A stretch of 64,000 nucleotides of DNA from Manihot esculenta (lineage: Eukaryota > Streptophyta > Magnoliopsida > Malpighiales > Euphorbiaceae). The notes beneath the pieces were generated by a model. That model was not told the origin of the DNA. It was given only the letters and a program-made list of their open reading frames with translations, and made no database searches. The stretch lies in contig NC_035170.2 of the NCBI RefSeq assembly GCF_001659605.2, forward strand, positions 5,084,001 through 5,148,000, written 5' to 3'. The position numbers were made by a program, and so were the translations under genes. Positions 38,190 through 50,369 of this stretch are shown here, in pieces; position 1 is the first letter of the stretch; the number at the start of each line of letters is the position of its first letter.

Positions 38190-38960
38190 CTCAGGTTTAG
38201 AATAGATCTAAAAGGCAACAATGATGGCTTTAATCAGAAATCATGCGTAGTTTTGTTTGGAAGCCTTCAACATGCCAGGAATCAAGTATGAAGTAATGAC
38301 TCACAAATTTAAACGTCTTCCTTAATGCAAAGCCAGTAATCAAAAGAAAAGAGTTTTCGACAGGGAGAAGTAAGAGGCCATGAAAAAGGAAGCAAAAAAG
38401 TTAAGGGAAGTAGGGTTCATTAGAGAAGTCATGTACCCACAGTACTAGTTAGGAAGGCCAATAGAAAATATAGAATATATATAGATTTCACAGGTCTAAA
38501 CCAGTCCTAAAGATTGTTATCCACTTCCAAATATCAATAAATTGGCTGAATCCACGGTCGGCTTTGATTATTTATCGTCTTTGGATGCCATGTCTGGTTA
38601 CCACCAAATTCCAACGGATAAAAATGACAAGGATAAAACTTCTTTCATTATAAAAATGGGGCGTATTGCTACAGACCCATGCCTTTCGGCCTAATAAATG
38701 CAAGACCCACGTACCAACGTCTAATAAATAAAATCTTTAAAAGTCAAATAGGGAAAAGTGTGGAGGTAAATGTTGATGATATGGTAGTCAAGAGCCGAAC
38801 CTTCAAACAACACTTAGTCGACCTGGAGGAAGTGTTCTTGGTGTTACAACAATATCAGATGAGGTTGCACCCAACAAAATATGCGTTTTTCATTCGAGGA
38901 GGAAAGTTCTTAGGTTACATGGTTAACAGAAAGGGCATAGAGCGAAATCCAAAATAGGTA
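38190..38960 (+). pseudogene. reverse transcriptase remnant of the Tat element
   Basis: Broken frames preserve classic Ty3/Gypsy RT landmarks: VGFIREVMYPQ, SPKDCYPLPNINKLAESTVGF, YLSSLDAMSGYHQIP, MPFGLINARPTYQRLINKIF, a catalytic YVDD-type site now reading NVDD (about 38775), and a KFLGYMVNRKGIE motif. Multiple stops lie upstream of 38679. The frame 38679-38957 is open. Confidence 0.9.
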
Positions 38961-39600
38961 GAGATCATCTTGAACATGACTGAGCCAACTTGCATGAGGG
39001 ATGTGCAAAGGCTCAAGGAATGAGTTGTGGTGCTCAACAAGCTCATGCCCAAGTTGGCAGAAAGGTGTTTACCTTTATTTAAAAAGTTAAGGAAAGTACC
39101 TAACTTCGAATGGTCAAAGGATTGCCAAGAAGCTTTTAAAGATCTCAAATAATACTTTAGCTCCTCACATGTGCTTAGCAGTCCTTTAGTCAAGGAGGAA
39201 CTCTTGATTTATTTGGCTGTATCAGAGCAGGCAGTAAGTACTGTGTTGGTGAGAGAGGAAGGAGGGGTTCAGAAATCGATTTTCTATATTAGTAGAGTAC
39301 TCAAAGGTGCTGATTTGCTTTGCTATTAGCAATAAGGAAGTTTAAGATGTATTTAGAGGACCATCAGAGGATAGTGATGACAAATCAACCTTTAAAGAAG
39401 ATCTTACACAGATCAGAGACTTCAGGATAAATGCTAGTCTGGTCAATAGAAATAAGCATGTATTGTCTCATTTACTGATATTAAACACCAATCAAAGCAC
39501 AAACTCTAGCAGACTTTGTAGCCGAGTGCTCATTCAGTACTATTGAAAAGGAATAGAACAAGGCATCTCCTCCGCTAGAGGAAGGAGAAATAGAGAGTTG
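38961..39600 (+). pseudogene. RNase H remnant of the Tat element
   Basis: DVQRLKE, LAERCLPLFKKLR, FEWSKDCQEAFKDLK, LLIYLAVSEQAVSTVLVREEG and FYISRVLKGAD are recognisable at 38995-39320, as in the connection/RNase H part of Gypsy polyproteins. Downstream it decays in stops and frameshifts. Confidence 0.85.
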
Positions 39601-39609
39601 GGCTAAGCC

Positions 39610-40170
39610 TAAATTTATGTGGAATCTATTTATGGATGGGGCATTTGGTTCACGGGGAGTGGCGCTGAAATCCTTTTGAAAGGACCTGATAGATTCAAGG
39701 TATGTTATGCCTTACGATTTGACTTTTCAGCATCCAACAATATGGCTGAATATGAATCCTAATGGAATGCAAATAGCCATGGAAGTGGAAGTGTCTGATC
39801 TCAGAATAAATAATGACTCGCAGTTAGTGGTGAACCAAATAAATGGTGTGTACCAGGCGAAAGATCTAATTATGCAGAAGTACCTGAACAGGGTACGAGC
39901 ATTAGAAAAGGAATTGAACGAACAAGGGATAGTGATTCGGTATGAGCAGATACTTCGAGATGAAAATGAAGAAGTAGACTTGCTTAATAAACTATCGATG
40001 GAAGAACTGGAACAACTCCAAAATGAGGTGTATATACAGCAAATATGTATCCCAACCTTCAAAAAATCAGCTTCAATAATGCAGATAGATGAAGAACAAA
40101 GCTTGATAAGCCTATACATAGAATACCTCAAGGCAGGAAAGTTTCCAGAAGATAAAATGAAAGCTTGAAA
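39610..40170 (+). pseudogene. second (archaeal-type) RNase H remnant
   Basis: LFMDGAFGSRGSGAEILLKGPD..., an ALRFDFSASNNMAEYE-like segment and NNDSQLVVNQINGVYQAKD (about 39620-39880), followed by a charged helical region leading to integrase. A second RNase H domain marks the Tat lineage among plant Ty3/Gypsy elements. The region 39707-40168 is open in one frame, but the domain N-terminus needs frameshifts. Confidence 0.8.
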
Positions 40171-40414
40171 GATCACGGCTAAGGCTGCTAATTATCATGT
40201 GGTAAAATGAACTTAATACCAAAGAGGGAAATCTATCCCGTGGTTAAGGTGAGAAGTTTAGGGCCAGAAGAGGCATCAATAATAATAAAAAAATACACCA
40301 GGGAATTTATGGGGCTCATGAAAGAGCTACTATGCTAACAAATAAATTTTTTTGACAAGGCTATTATTGGCCTATAGTGAAGAAGGAAGCAAGAGATTTT
40401 GTGAGAATGTATGA
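40171..40414 (+). pseudogene. integrase N-terminal remnant, cut by solo LTR 2
   Basis: An integrase zinc-binding-region pattern (IHQGIYGAHERA..., QGYYWPIVKKEARDFV) is broken by stops. It runs straight into the solo LTR, and the next residues (MYDICKRFANAI) resume after 42666. Confidence 0.7.
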
Positions 40415-40726
40415 TGTAATACCCGGCTAGATCCTGGCATCGAAATCCCGACTTTCCAGCGGAATTTCCATCGAAATTTGGAATTCAAAGATGCCGGAGC
40501 CTTCTAGAAGGGTAAAATGTGTTTTCTAAAATGTTTTCTAAAATGTTTTCACATGATTTTATGGTTTTAATGCAAAAGAAATTGAGTTTTGAAAAGAAAA
40601 GACCAAGGAGAGAAGAACTCAGGTTCGGCCGCCGAACATGGGGCTGTTTAGGAGGCACGTTAGGCTGCCAAAGGTGGTGGAGCTGTGGAGACAGCTTAGG
40701 CCGCCGAAGGTGGTTGACCGGCCACC

Positions 40727-40734
40727 TATAAAAG
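40727..40734 (+). promoter_or_regulatory. TATA box in solo LTR 2
   Basis: TATAAAAG after GGCCACC, at the conserved LTR position, preceded by GGCCGCCGAA motifs. Confidence 0.7.
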
Positions 40735-41846
40735 TCCCTCAGATCGAAAATGGGCGAGTTTTCTCCCCATTCTCGAGCTAGGGTGAGTTCATGTCCTCCT
40801 TTGGTTGATTTCATGTTCTTTCTTCAAATCCCTCAAGTTTTCATGAGTTTTATCTTTGCTTTGAAGAGTTTTGAGCTTAAAATCAAGTTTTGGGAGCTTG
40901 GAGACCCAAAGAGTTTGTTACCTCCCATCTCCAAGTTAGGGATCGCACCAACCCTCGATCTTCAAGAGGTAAGTGTGGATCTTTGCTTTCCTTTATGTTT
41001 TAATGAAGCTTTAAGGAGTTTTGATGCTTGTGTGAGGGTAGATGTGCATGTTAAGGTTTATGTGGGTTTTGTGCTCAATGTATGTTTATGTGATATTATG
41101 TTGAGAAGTTTAAGTTAGTTTATGCCCTATATGCATGAGGGAGTGTGTATGCATGTTTGGGAGAGAGCATGTGAGGTTTTGGGTTGTTTTGGAAGGTTTG
41201 GAAGCTGTTTGTGCATGAGGAGGCTGAGTTCTGCCTTTCTGGAAGAGCTCAGGTTCGGCTGCCGAAGGGACTTTCGGCCGCCGAACCTACCTGTGGAGGC
41301 AAGCTTTTGGCTGCCGAACCCTACCCCAGAAAGTTGGACTTTCGGTTCTGGAGGGGAGTTTTGGCCGTCGAAGGTGTCGCCGAACATGCATGAGTTTCGG
41401 ATCTGGAAGGAACCTTCAGCCGCCGAACGTGCCGCCGAAGGTGCATGGCTTTCGGCTCTGGAGGGACTTTCGGCCGCCGAAAGTGCCCTGTCCAGCCTTC
41501 CTTTGCATGATTTCTATGATTGTTTTAAGATATTTTAGGGGGTTTTTGGGGAGTTGTTTAGAGTCTTGTTAGAGTGTGTTTGGTCCCTCATTTGAGTCCA
41601 CCTGTGTAGGATCGGACCCGAGGAACCGAGGAGGCCAGCCGTGTTAGCTGTTGCAGAGTCAGTCCAGCGTCTGCCAAAGGTGAGTAGAACTAACTCTAAT
41701 GTTTTAAGCATGTTCACGCATCATGAATACCATGTATATGTATTAGGCTGTTGCATTAGATTTCACGAAGATGTTGCATTGCATAATTTGCTGTTGATGT
41801 GGATGGACCAAGGTGACCCCAATAGCCCTAGATATGATATGTTAAT

Positions 41847-42004
41847 GAAGTCCTGAGGAGCCCCACCGAGGGCCGGGCACTAATGAAGTTCTGAGGAGCC
41901 CCTTCGAGGGCCGGGCACTAATGAAGTCCTGAGGAGCCCCTTCGAGGGCCGGCCACCATGTTATGTTACAGAAGTCCTGAGGAGCTCCTTCGAGGGCCGG
42001 GCAC
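41847..42004 (+). repeat. 38-bp minisatellite (four units) in solo LTR 2
   Basis: Four copies of GAAGTCCTGAGGAGCCCC(T)TCGAGGGCCGGGCAC-type units with few changes; the last is separated by a short insert. Other LTRs carry a different unit at the same site (see 47933-48074 and 56884-57040). Confidence 0.9.
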
Positions 42005-42666
42005 AGACAGAGGGAGTTTTGGTGGTCATGTCCATCCGTGATGTGAAATGTTTGTGATGTGACGCATTCCATGATAGCATATGATTTATTAAACTGTTTT
42101 TCCCTGTTCTGCTCACTAGGCTTTTTAGCTCACCCCTCTCCCTAACCCCCAAGTTTGCAGGTCTGAGGAAGATTGGGAAGTCTCAAGGGTTAATGTCCTG
42201 TTTATGTAATAGATTAGCATGTTAGCGAGGACATGTATTGTAATGTAATGTAAATTGACATAATATATTGTAAGATAATGTAATCTAATGAAATGTAGCG
42301 TATGGTAGATTTACGTTTATGGATTAGTATTGTGCTTGGTCCTAAGGTCTGGTTAATCCCTTTTTTGTACATGAAGTATGTTATGTTTTAAATGATGTTG
42401 TATGAGAAACCAGGCTTGACATATGTAATGTGGACCACACTAGGGCATTTGATGAGGGCTCTGGTGTGGGTTATATGTTTAAGTATGTTGAATGTTCAGG
42501 TCAAGCTTGGTATAGTAAATGTTTTAAAGCTTTTATGTTTATGTTTGATCATGTATGGGATTATACCAGTTGTACAGGATGTATGTCAGGCTTGCTACTG
42601 GTCCCGGCGGCCTTAAGCCGATCTGGATCCTAGTGCCGGTAGCGGTCCGGTTTCCGGGTCGTTACA

Positions 42667-42780
42667 GTATGATATCTGTAAAAGATTTGCAAATGCAATC
42701 AACGTGCTGCCAACACTGTACTCAAAGAAAAATTTCAATCAAGGCAGGTGCTGATTTCTAAAATTGACCCCTGTCAATAA
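42667..42780 (+). pseudogene. integrase remnant continued
   Basis: Resumes the integrase zinc-finger/linker reading (CKRFANAI, LPTLYS-like) for under 100 bases before decaying. Confidence 0.5.
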
Positions 42781-42789
42781 ATAAGTCGA

Positions 42790-44186
42790 GTTGAGGAATA
42801 TCACAAATAAAGAAAATCTCAAACTTAGCAAATATCAGCCTTTGATATCAAGCAAACAAAATAATTATTTAATTCACGGGGTCAATTTATACCCAATACA
42901 AAAATTAGTTCCATTAATAAATTAGATTCTTATTAGCAAATAAGCAGAGCTTGAGTACTTACTCAAAAAATTAACTTAAGTTAGTTGGTTGTAAAATATT
43001 AGTAGATAGTGGCTAAGTCGTGACCGAAGAGCAAATTAAAGTTTCCAAGTATAATAAAATAAAATGAAGCTCAGATAGTATCATAGATGATAAGATTACA
43101 TTAATGGCCAAAAGAGGATTGAAATGTTATTTCATTGTTTAGCTACATCATTAGAGTTGACAACAAAAGCAACAGGAGAAGGGAGAGCAAAACTAATCAA
43201 ATCATCATTACTGGGAGGGGTTAGTTGTTCGTTGAGTAGCGGGCAAGAAGCAAGGATCCTTCGGGAGGAGATTGTCATCCTCTCCATTATGGACCTCGTC
43301 ACCATCGGAATTGAATTCAGGAGCTCGCAAGTCAGACAACAGAACGGATGGGCATCTCATGCAGCTTTAAAACCCTGATTATAGCCTATGGAGAACATCC
43401 GGAAGGCGTCCTCGTAAATATTTTTTCACAGCTCCTCTAAAATCTTGAACTTTTGCACTCGCTCCTTGTAGGTGTGGCTAACCCTATCTTTGGCAGCCTT
43501 AGCATCCCTCAGCAAAGAAGCATACCTACCTTCTAGAGTGGAGACTTCGTGGTGAAGTTATTGTTGTTGAAGTTGAGAATTCTCCACTGCGAGAGTTAGG
43601 CTTTTCACAATTGAGCGAGAGCTTTATCCCATTGGAGTTCTATTGCAGAAGCCCACTAGGATGATAAGATGACCTCCTCCCTTAACTCCTCAAGCTGCCT
43701 GGTGAGATCTGCAACTTATCCTTTAATGTTTATAATGTGCTCGTGAGACATTGTAGTAGCAACAAGTTCTCATCTTGTCGCACCTCCTCGATATGGTAAT
43801 CCATAGAGCTTTGGATAGACCAATTTTGAGCATCGATCTCCATGAAAGTTCCTAAGGACTGTCAAAAGGAATAGCGATGTCAACAGACCATAAATCTAAA
43901 GTATCGAAACAAAAAGCGATCAACATATCATAAGGACGACTCTCTCAAATTATCCCTAAGAGTCTCTAAGGAGAGTGAACTACAAGCGGATTGCTGCTTG
44001 GTGGAGTAAACCAGATTGCAGACAACTTCAAGAAAGCGAGGATCAGAGAGGTTAGGCAACCCATCGAAGACTTTATTACATAACAGTTCTGTTATAGAGG
44101 CCATCACCAAAGCCGTTATCTGGGGCAAAGGACAGGTTCTCCATGACCTTTTTTCCTTTATCAGTAAAAGAGGGGAAGTCAGCTCC
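42790..44186 (-). pseudogene. antisense ORF of the Tat element, C-terminal part
   Basis: On the minus strand, broken frames give a coiled-coil-like stretch (VADLTRQLEELREEVILSS near 43660-43720) and an ALKLHEMPIRS-like segment near 43330-43370. This resembles the antisense ORF found between integrase and 3' LTR in Tat-lineage elements. It is the continuation of 54084-55359, separated by the insertion at 44187-54083. It has many stops and is not functional. Function of this ORF type is not established. Confidence 0.6.
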
Positions 44187-44497
44187 TGTAATACCCGGCT
44201 AGATCAGGCATCAGAATTCCTACCGTCCGGTGGAATTCGAGGATGTCAGAGGTTTCTAGAAGGGTAAAAGAAAGGTTTTCTAAAATGATTTCAAGTAATG
44301 TTAAAGGTTTAGAGGGGGTTAGGATTGAGTTTTGAAGAGAAAAGACCAAGGAGGCAAAATGCAGGTTCGGCCGCCGAAGGTAATGTTCGACCGCCGAAAG
44401 TGCTTGAGGTTTGGCTTCTGAAACTCCAAGTTCGGCCGCCGAACGTTGCATGGTTTTGCATGCGGTTAGGCTGCCGAAGCTGAGTCGGTTTGCCACC

Positions 44498-44505
44498 TAT
44501 ATAAA
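44498..44505 (+). promoter_or_regulatory. TATA box in the 5' LTR
   Basis: TATATAAA, with three TTCGNCCGCCGAA palindromes and a CTGCCGAA half-site in the preceding 150 bases. Confidence 0.7.
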
Positions 44506-46744
44506 CGCCTCCAGTCGGTGAAATGGATAAGTATAGCTTGTCTTTTCACTTCCAGAGGTTAAGAAAAGGTCCTCCATGAGTTCTCTTCATGTTTTTATCA
44601 AATCTTGCAAAGGTTTGATTGGTTTTAATGTTGTTTGAAGGTGTTAAGCTAAAAAGAGTAGTTTTGAGGTTTGGAGAGTTTGAAGGAGAGTTGCTCCATA
44701 TCTCTTAGTTCAGATCGTTCATCTTCTTGATTAAGAGGTAAGTGAATATCCTGAATTTCTTGTGATGATTTATAGAGGTTTTGGGTAGAGTTGCATGAGT
44801 AGGTTTCAAAGTGTGTTTTTGATGGTTTATGGGTGCAAGCATGTATATAGATGTTCTATGTGTTGTTTGTTGGGGTTTTAGGTAGTTTTGGACCCCTTTG
44901 TGCATATACTAGAGTATATGTATGTTGAGGACTTGTGGTTTGGATGTGTTGGGTGTTGCAATGGATTGAGGAGCTTGGTTGCCATCGCGAATGAGTTCTG
45001 GATGAACTCAAGTTCGACAGCTGAAGGTACATTCGGCCGCCGAACCCCTTGAGGAGGTGGCATCGGCTGCCAAAGCTCACCCCCGAGCGTTTTGAGTTTC
45101 GGCTCTGGAAGGGGGATTTGGCCGCCGAAGGTGCCGCCGAAGGGTAGATACTTTCGTCTCTGGAGTGTCTTTCAGCCCCCGAACCTTGCCCCCGAAAGGG
45201 TTCGGCAGCCGAAAGGAGAAATTCGGCCGCCGAAGGTGCATGAGTTTCGGCTCTGGAGAGGACATTCGGCCGCCGAACCTGCCGCCGAAAGTGTTCTGTC
45301 CAGCCTTCTGCTGCATGCTTTATGTGATTGTTCTAAGAGCTTTTAGAGGGGTTTTGGGGAGTTGGTTACGAGTTGTTTATGAGTTGTTCAGACCTCATTC
45401 GAGTCCATTTGTGTAGGATTGGACCCGAGAGATTGAGGAGGTCGTCAGGGTTAGTAGAGGCAGTTCAGTACCTGCTAGAGGAGCAGAGGTGAGTAGAACT
45501 AAACTTAATGTTTTTACTCTGAGAAATGATATATATTTGTAGCATGTTTCATGCATCATGAGTTTCATGAATATGCAATAGGTTGATTGCATTAGTAGAC
45601 ACGAATATGCTGCATTGCATTAGTTATTGTTGATGGGGATTGGACCCAGGCGACTCCAATAGCCCATGATCTGTTATGGCTAGATAAGGCCTGTGGGAGC
45701 TCCATAGGAGGGGCCGGGTGCTAGTTCATGTAGTGACCTGGGAGTCCATAGGGGCCGGGCACCGACAGAGGGAGTTTTGGGGTCATGTCTAATCCGAGAT
45801 GTGAAATGTTTGTGCTGTGACGCATTTCATGAGAGCATGTAATGAATGAACTATTTTCAGTGTTTCTACTCACTGGGCTTTAGTAGCTCATCCCTTTCCC
45901 TTAACCCCAGTTTTGCAGGGTCAGAGATAGCCGTGGGAAGACAGAGACAGCAGGATGTCAATTATGGTATTGCTTGTGTAATAGAGTAGTGGACATTATG
46001 TAAATTAAAGAGATATATGTAAAATGATGTAATAGAGTGTACGTTAGTGTGTGATGGTTTAGTATGTGCTTTGCCTAATGTATGTTTACTTCCTAGTGTA
46101 TGCATGTATCCTGTTTTACGTTTCTTGATGAGAAATGTGTCAAACTAGGCTTAACGTATGATGTGTTTATAAAACTCCAGTGATTAGGGGAAAAGGGTTA
46201 GAGTTCCTTAACCCAGAAATCTGTGAGGGAAGAAAGGGTTCCAATCCCTTGACCCAAGAGCAGGCCGTGAGGGAAGAAAGGGTTTCAATCCCTTGACCCA
46301 AAGCGGGAGCTAAGGCTAACCTGTGATATGCTGACCCTATGAGAGTGGGTTCTATGTTTTCAGGCATAGGGCATGGAGGTTGAGCGTTGTAATACCCGGC
46401 TAGACTCTGGTATCGGAATTCCTACCGTCTGGTGGAATCTCGGATGTCGGAAGCCTCTAGTAGGGTAGAAATATGTTTTCATAAAATATTTTAAAGCATT
46501 TCATGGTTTTAAGTATGAAAATTAAATAAGTTTTTGCATGAAAAGTCTTTGGAGGAAAACCCAGGTTCGGCCGCCGAAAGTCAAGTTCGGCCGCCGAACA
46601 TGCATGCGTTTTGGAGGCACGTTAGGCCCCCGAAAGCCTGAGTGAGGAAAGTGCAGGTTCGGCCGCCGAACCTCATGTTTGGCTGCCGAACATTGCATGG
46701 ATGCGGAGGCACATTCGGCCCCCGAATGTGGCCTGGCCAGCCAC

Positions 46745-46752
46745 TATAAAAG
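46745..46752 (+). promoter_or_regulatory. TATA box in solo LTR 3
   Basis: TATAAAAG in the conserved GCCACTATAAAAGGGTCCC context, shared with solo LTR 4. Confidence 0.7.
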
Positions 46753-47932
46753 GGTCCCTTAGCCGAAAACGGGCGAGTTTTCTCCCCATTTCGGCCAAGG
46801 TGAGCTCTCCGCCATCTTTGCTCAATCTTGAGTTTTTCCTTCCTTTTTCCATGATCTTTACAAGTTTATAACTTTGGTTTTGAAGATCTTTGAGCTTTGA
46901 ACGAGTTTTGGAGCTTGGAGACCAAAAAGTTGGAACTTCTCCCATCTCCAAGTTTGGATCTCCTCAACCCTCGATCTTCAAGAGGTAAGAGCCGATCTTA
47001 AGCTCAATGCATGTTTTAAGTAAGTTCTAAGTGATTTTATGGGGTAGAATGGCATGTATAGGGTTGTATGAGTTTTTAAGCAAATGTTAGGTTTTATGTG
47101 GTTTTTGAACAATGTGGCATGTTTGAGTATGCTTGAAGTGTTGTAGTTGGGGTATTTGTTTGTTTGAGGCCCCTAGGAGCTTGTATGCATGTTTTGGTTG
47201 AAGTTATGCATGATTTGAGAGTTGGGAGGCGAAAATGCTTAAGGGAGCCAAAGTTTCTGCCCTTTGGCAGAAACCAGGTTCGGCAGCCGAAGGGAGTTTC
47301 GGCCGCCGAACATGGCTTGAGAGGCAGCTTTAGGCTGCCGAAGCTTGCCCCCGAAAGTTGGAGTTTCGGCTCTGTCCGAGACTTTCGGCCGCCGAAGGTG
47401 CCGCCGAACATGCATGAGTTTCGTCTCTGTCTGGGAGTTTCGGCCGCCGAAGGTGCCGCCGAACCTACCTGACTTTCGGCTTTGGAGGGACTTCTGGCCG
47501 CCGAAGGTGCCGCCGAAAGTGCCCTGTCCAGCCTTTTCTTGCATGCTTCCTAGGAGTATTTTGAGGTGTTTTTAGGAGGTTTTTGGGGGGTATGTTTAGA
47601 GTTATGTTCTTGTTGTTTGGTGCCTCATTTGAGTCCACCTGTGTAGGTTCGGACCCGAGGAACCGAGACCCCCGGTTGTGAGATAGTCGTTCAGAGTTCG
47701 TTGTTAAGCTTCAGTCACCAGGTGAGTGGAACAACCCCTTAAGTTTTAAAGTAAAGTAAATGAATAAATGAATGAATCATAAAGCATTGCCCATGCATCA
47801 TTATGCCATGCAATATTTCAGGATGTTTGCATTAGAATTCACGAATATGCTGCATTGCATAAATTGATGTTGATGTGGATGGTTGTTGGGTGATCCATAG
47901 TCCTCTGATGTTATGTTATGATGATATGTTAT

Positions 47933-48074
47933 GAAAGACCAGTGAGGCCCATTCTACGCCCCTGGCACTATGTAAGAGAAAGACCAGCGAAGCCCATTCT
48001 ACGCCCCTGGCATTTTAGAATGTTATGTTATGTAAGAGAAAGACCAGTGAGGCCCATTCTACGCCCCTGGCATT
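47933..48074 (+). repeat. minisatellite in solo LTR 3
   Basis: Three units of GAAAGACCAG(T/C)GA(G/A)GCCCATTCTACGCCCCTGGCA separated by short AT-rich ATGTTATG spacers. Confidence 0.9.
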
Positions 48075-49055
48075 TGGAGATGTTGAGGACTAATGGTGAC
48101 AATACCATCCTTTATGTGATTAGCTGTGATGTGTTGCATTTCATGAAAGCATGAATAAGAAAAGAAAGAAAAAGTTGAATAATAATATACCTAAAAATGG
48201 AGGAACAACAATAATAATAAAATGAATAATAATATATCTAAAAATGGTGGAATTAAAGCAAATGTTTTTAGTTTCTGCTCACTGGGCTTTTTAGCTCACC
48301 CCCTCTCCCCTAACCCCAGTCTTGCAGGTGCAGAGTTGATAGAGAAGTCAGCAGAGTAAGAGAAGTTTATGTAATAGCTTAGCTGTGGACATGGTTTGTT
48401 GATAATGTAAAAGTATGAGATGTAATGTAATGTAAGTTTGATAATGTGCTTGACTAGAGTCTGTTGTATTCCCTGTACACATGGTCTTGTATGAGATATA
48501 ATGTTTTTATGATGCCTATGTAATCCAAGCCTATATTATGTTATGTTACCCCATTGGAGTATTTGATGAGGACCCCAATGAGAGGTTTATGTTATATTTG
48601 TGCATGCACAGGCTAGGCTTGGCAAAGAAATGTATGAATGAAAGAAAAGTTTTAATTTTTATGTATGATTGTTGACCATGTATGGGATTAAACAGGTTCA
48701 CAGGATGTATGCTTGGCTTGCTACGGGTTCCGGCGGCCTTAAGCCGACCTGAACCCTAGCCCCGGTAGCGGTCCGGTTTTCAGGGCGTTACAAGCGTGGT
48801 CAGAGATCACTGGTGTGGGCCTTGAGGGCTGTTTCAGATTGGTATATCTAAGTGTTTTTAAGGTTAAGCCTGGTAATTTTACAGAAAAAGTTTTAAAGAC
48901 TAATGGTCTAGTTGGATCATGTATGGGATTTATCAGATATACAGAGTTCAGGTTAGGCTTGCTACGGGTCTCGACGGCCTTAAGCCGATCTGGATCCTAG
49001 CGCCGAGCAGTTTGGGGCCGTTACAGAGGGGTACCGGTTTTCGGGCTGTTACAGA

Positions 49056-49067
49056 TGGTATCAGAGC
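49056..49067 (+). other. primer-binding site (tRNA-Met type)
   Basis: TGGTATCAGAGC starts two bases after the 5' LTR. It is the classic plant retrotransposon PBS complementary to the 3' end of initiator tRNA-Met. Confidence 0.95.
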
Positions 49068-49366
49068 ATAGGGCCTCAAAAGTACGGTGTGTTGTGCATC
49101 TTTGTCCAAGGATTAGAGATATCTCACATCGGAAAGAGGTTCGTGTAGAGAGTATAGCAAGGCAAGCACAATAAGTAAAATCATGTCCACTAGGCTGTTG
49201 AGTTTTGTTTTGCATGCTGATGTGGAATGCCATGAATTTATGCATGTGCATTAATGTTATGCTATGTATGCATGTATGTGTTGTAGGTTCATGTATTTTT
49301 ATATGAACCATATGTGTACTAATGTTTGTTTGCTTGTGTGCTGTTTGTTTTTCAGAAGAAGCTAAG

Positions 49367-49999
49367 ATGAGTGGAGCTAGACGATCTGTGGAATCAGATC
49401 CGTCTGAAGGGTCTGTTGATGAGAAGAGAGAAGGAATGGACCTAAGGAGAATGTCAGGAGATAGGAGAGAGGTAGAATTAGATGTGCAAAGAAGGGATGT
49501 CGGTATGCAGGTGAATATGGATGAAGAGTCGTTAGAAGATGTTCAAACCAAGGAGTCCAAAATTTCTGGTTCAGGAGAAAATGATCCCTCCACTTGGAGT
49601 ATAGCTGCCACAAGAGGCAAAACGTGGGGGAGAAGCAGTAAGAAAAAAGTTAGAGGCTTGAGATGGTCAAAGAAGAATAAGAGTCTGGGTTATGGTGCTG
49701 ATTCAAGTTCTGGTGTAGGCAGAATAAAATGTTTGAGGTGTGGAAGGTTGCATAAGGGAGTTTGCCTGATTGGGACAACATCATGTTTCAGGTGTGGACG
49801 AGAAGGACACATAGCACGTGAGTGTCCTACTGCGCCATGGATGGCTCAGTCCCAGCAGACTTTTGCAGGTGGAGCGGCTCAGGCCAGTAGGCAAGGAAGA
49901 GAGGCAGACACATCAGATCCAGTGGTGCCAGGTATGCTCACTTTGGAGAGGTCTGATGTGTATGTTCTTGTGGACCCTAGAGAATATCAGTTGATATGA
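49367..49999 (+). CDS. truncated gag with zinc knuckles (retroelement)
   Basis: An open frame of about 210 codons. The start at 49367 (MSGARRSVES) is chosen because a polypyrimidine-AG acceptor-like TGTTTGTTTTTCAG precedes it; an in-frame ATG at 49322 would add 15 residues. A charged, basic protein: a C-LRC-GRLHKGVC knuckle-like motif with shortened spacing, then a standard CCHC knuckle CFRCGREGHIAREC (about residues 139-152), a Gln/Ala tail, and VPGMLTLERSDVYVLVDP, which resembles the gag-protease junction of Gypsy polyproteins just before the frame ends. The capsid (retrotrans_gag) domain is not visible. It may bind element RNA; whether it is translated is unknown. Confidence 0.75.
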   Translation: MSGARRSVESDPSEGSVDEKREGMDLRRMSGDRREVELDVQRRDVGMQVNMDEESLEDVQTKESKISGSGENDPSTWSIAATRGKTWGRSSKKKVRGLRWSKKNKSLGYGADSSSGVGRIKCLRCGRLHKGVCLIGTTSCFRCGREGHIARECPTAPWMAQSQQTFAGGAAQASRQGREADTSDPVVPGMLTLERSDVYVLVDPREYQLI

Positions 50000-50369
50000 G
50001 AGTAGTAGAATGTAGCAGAGTTAGATGTTCTAAAGTGAAAGTAAGAGATAGAGATTCAGAGAAGAGTTATTAGCTAGAGGTCAGTGAACCAAAGAAGAGG
50101 TAGAGAGAGTGTTGTGGCCTTGGGTTTTATAAGTCCAAGTATAGGGAGAGTAATCTCTCATCTTTAAGTGCAACCCCTCAAGAGGAGTTAAGTGAGATAG
50201 AATAGCATACGAATCAAGAAGAATAAGAGGAGTTAAGGGAGACAGATTAGAGTAAGAGGAAGAGAAAAAGAAGTAAGAGTAAGCTTAGGAAGAGGTTAGA
50301 ACCGGTCTGAGTTTAGGGCAGTGGTTGAGGCAGAGGAAGAGGGTGAGCCCTTTTCTTCAGTAGATTCCC

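Larger units (their letters stand above)
40415..42666 (+). mobile_element. solo LTR 2 of the long-LTR Gypsy family (2252 bp)
   Basis: Starts TGTAATACCCGGC and ends GGTCGTTACA. GTATGA flanks it on both sides (40409-40414, 42667-42672); a 5-bp duplication plus one shared base is likely. Inserted in the integrase of the Tat element. TATA box 40727, donor-like 40969, acceptor-like 41608, donor-like 41680, palindrome cluster 41250-41490, and a four-unit 38-bp minisatellite at 41847-42004. Confidence 0.92.
46388..48792 (+). mobile_element. solo LTR 3, nested in the 5' LTR (2405 bp)
   Basis: TGTAATACCCGG ... GGGCGTTACA flanked by AGCGT (46383-46387, 48793-48797). It belongs to the same subfamily as LTRs 1, 2 and 4, not to the LTR it landed in. 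TATA box 46745, donor-like 46985, palindromes at 46563-46730 and 47280-47520, and a three-unit minisatellite at 47933-48074. It must be younger than the host element's insertion. Confidence 0.93.
44187..49053 (+). repeat. 5' LTR of the two-LTR element (split by solo LTR 3)
   Basis: Two segments, 44187-46387 and 48798-49053, join at the AGCGT target site of the nested LTR and then match the 3' LTR almost base for base. TATA box 44498, donor-like 44738. Confidence 0.93.
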
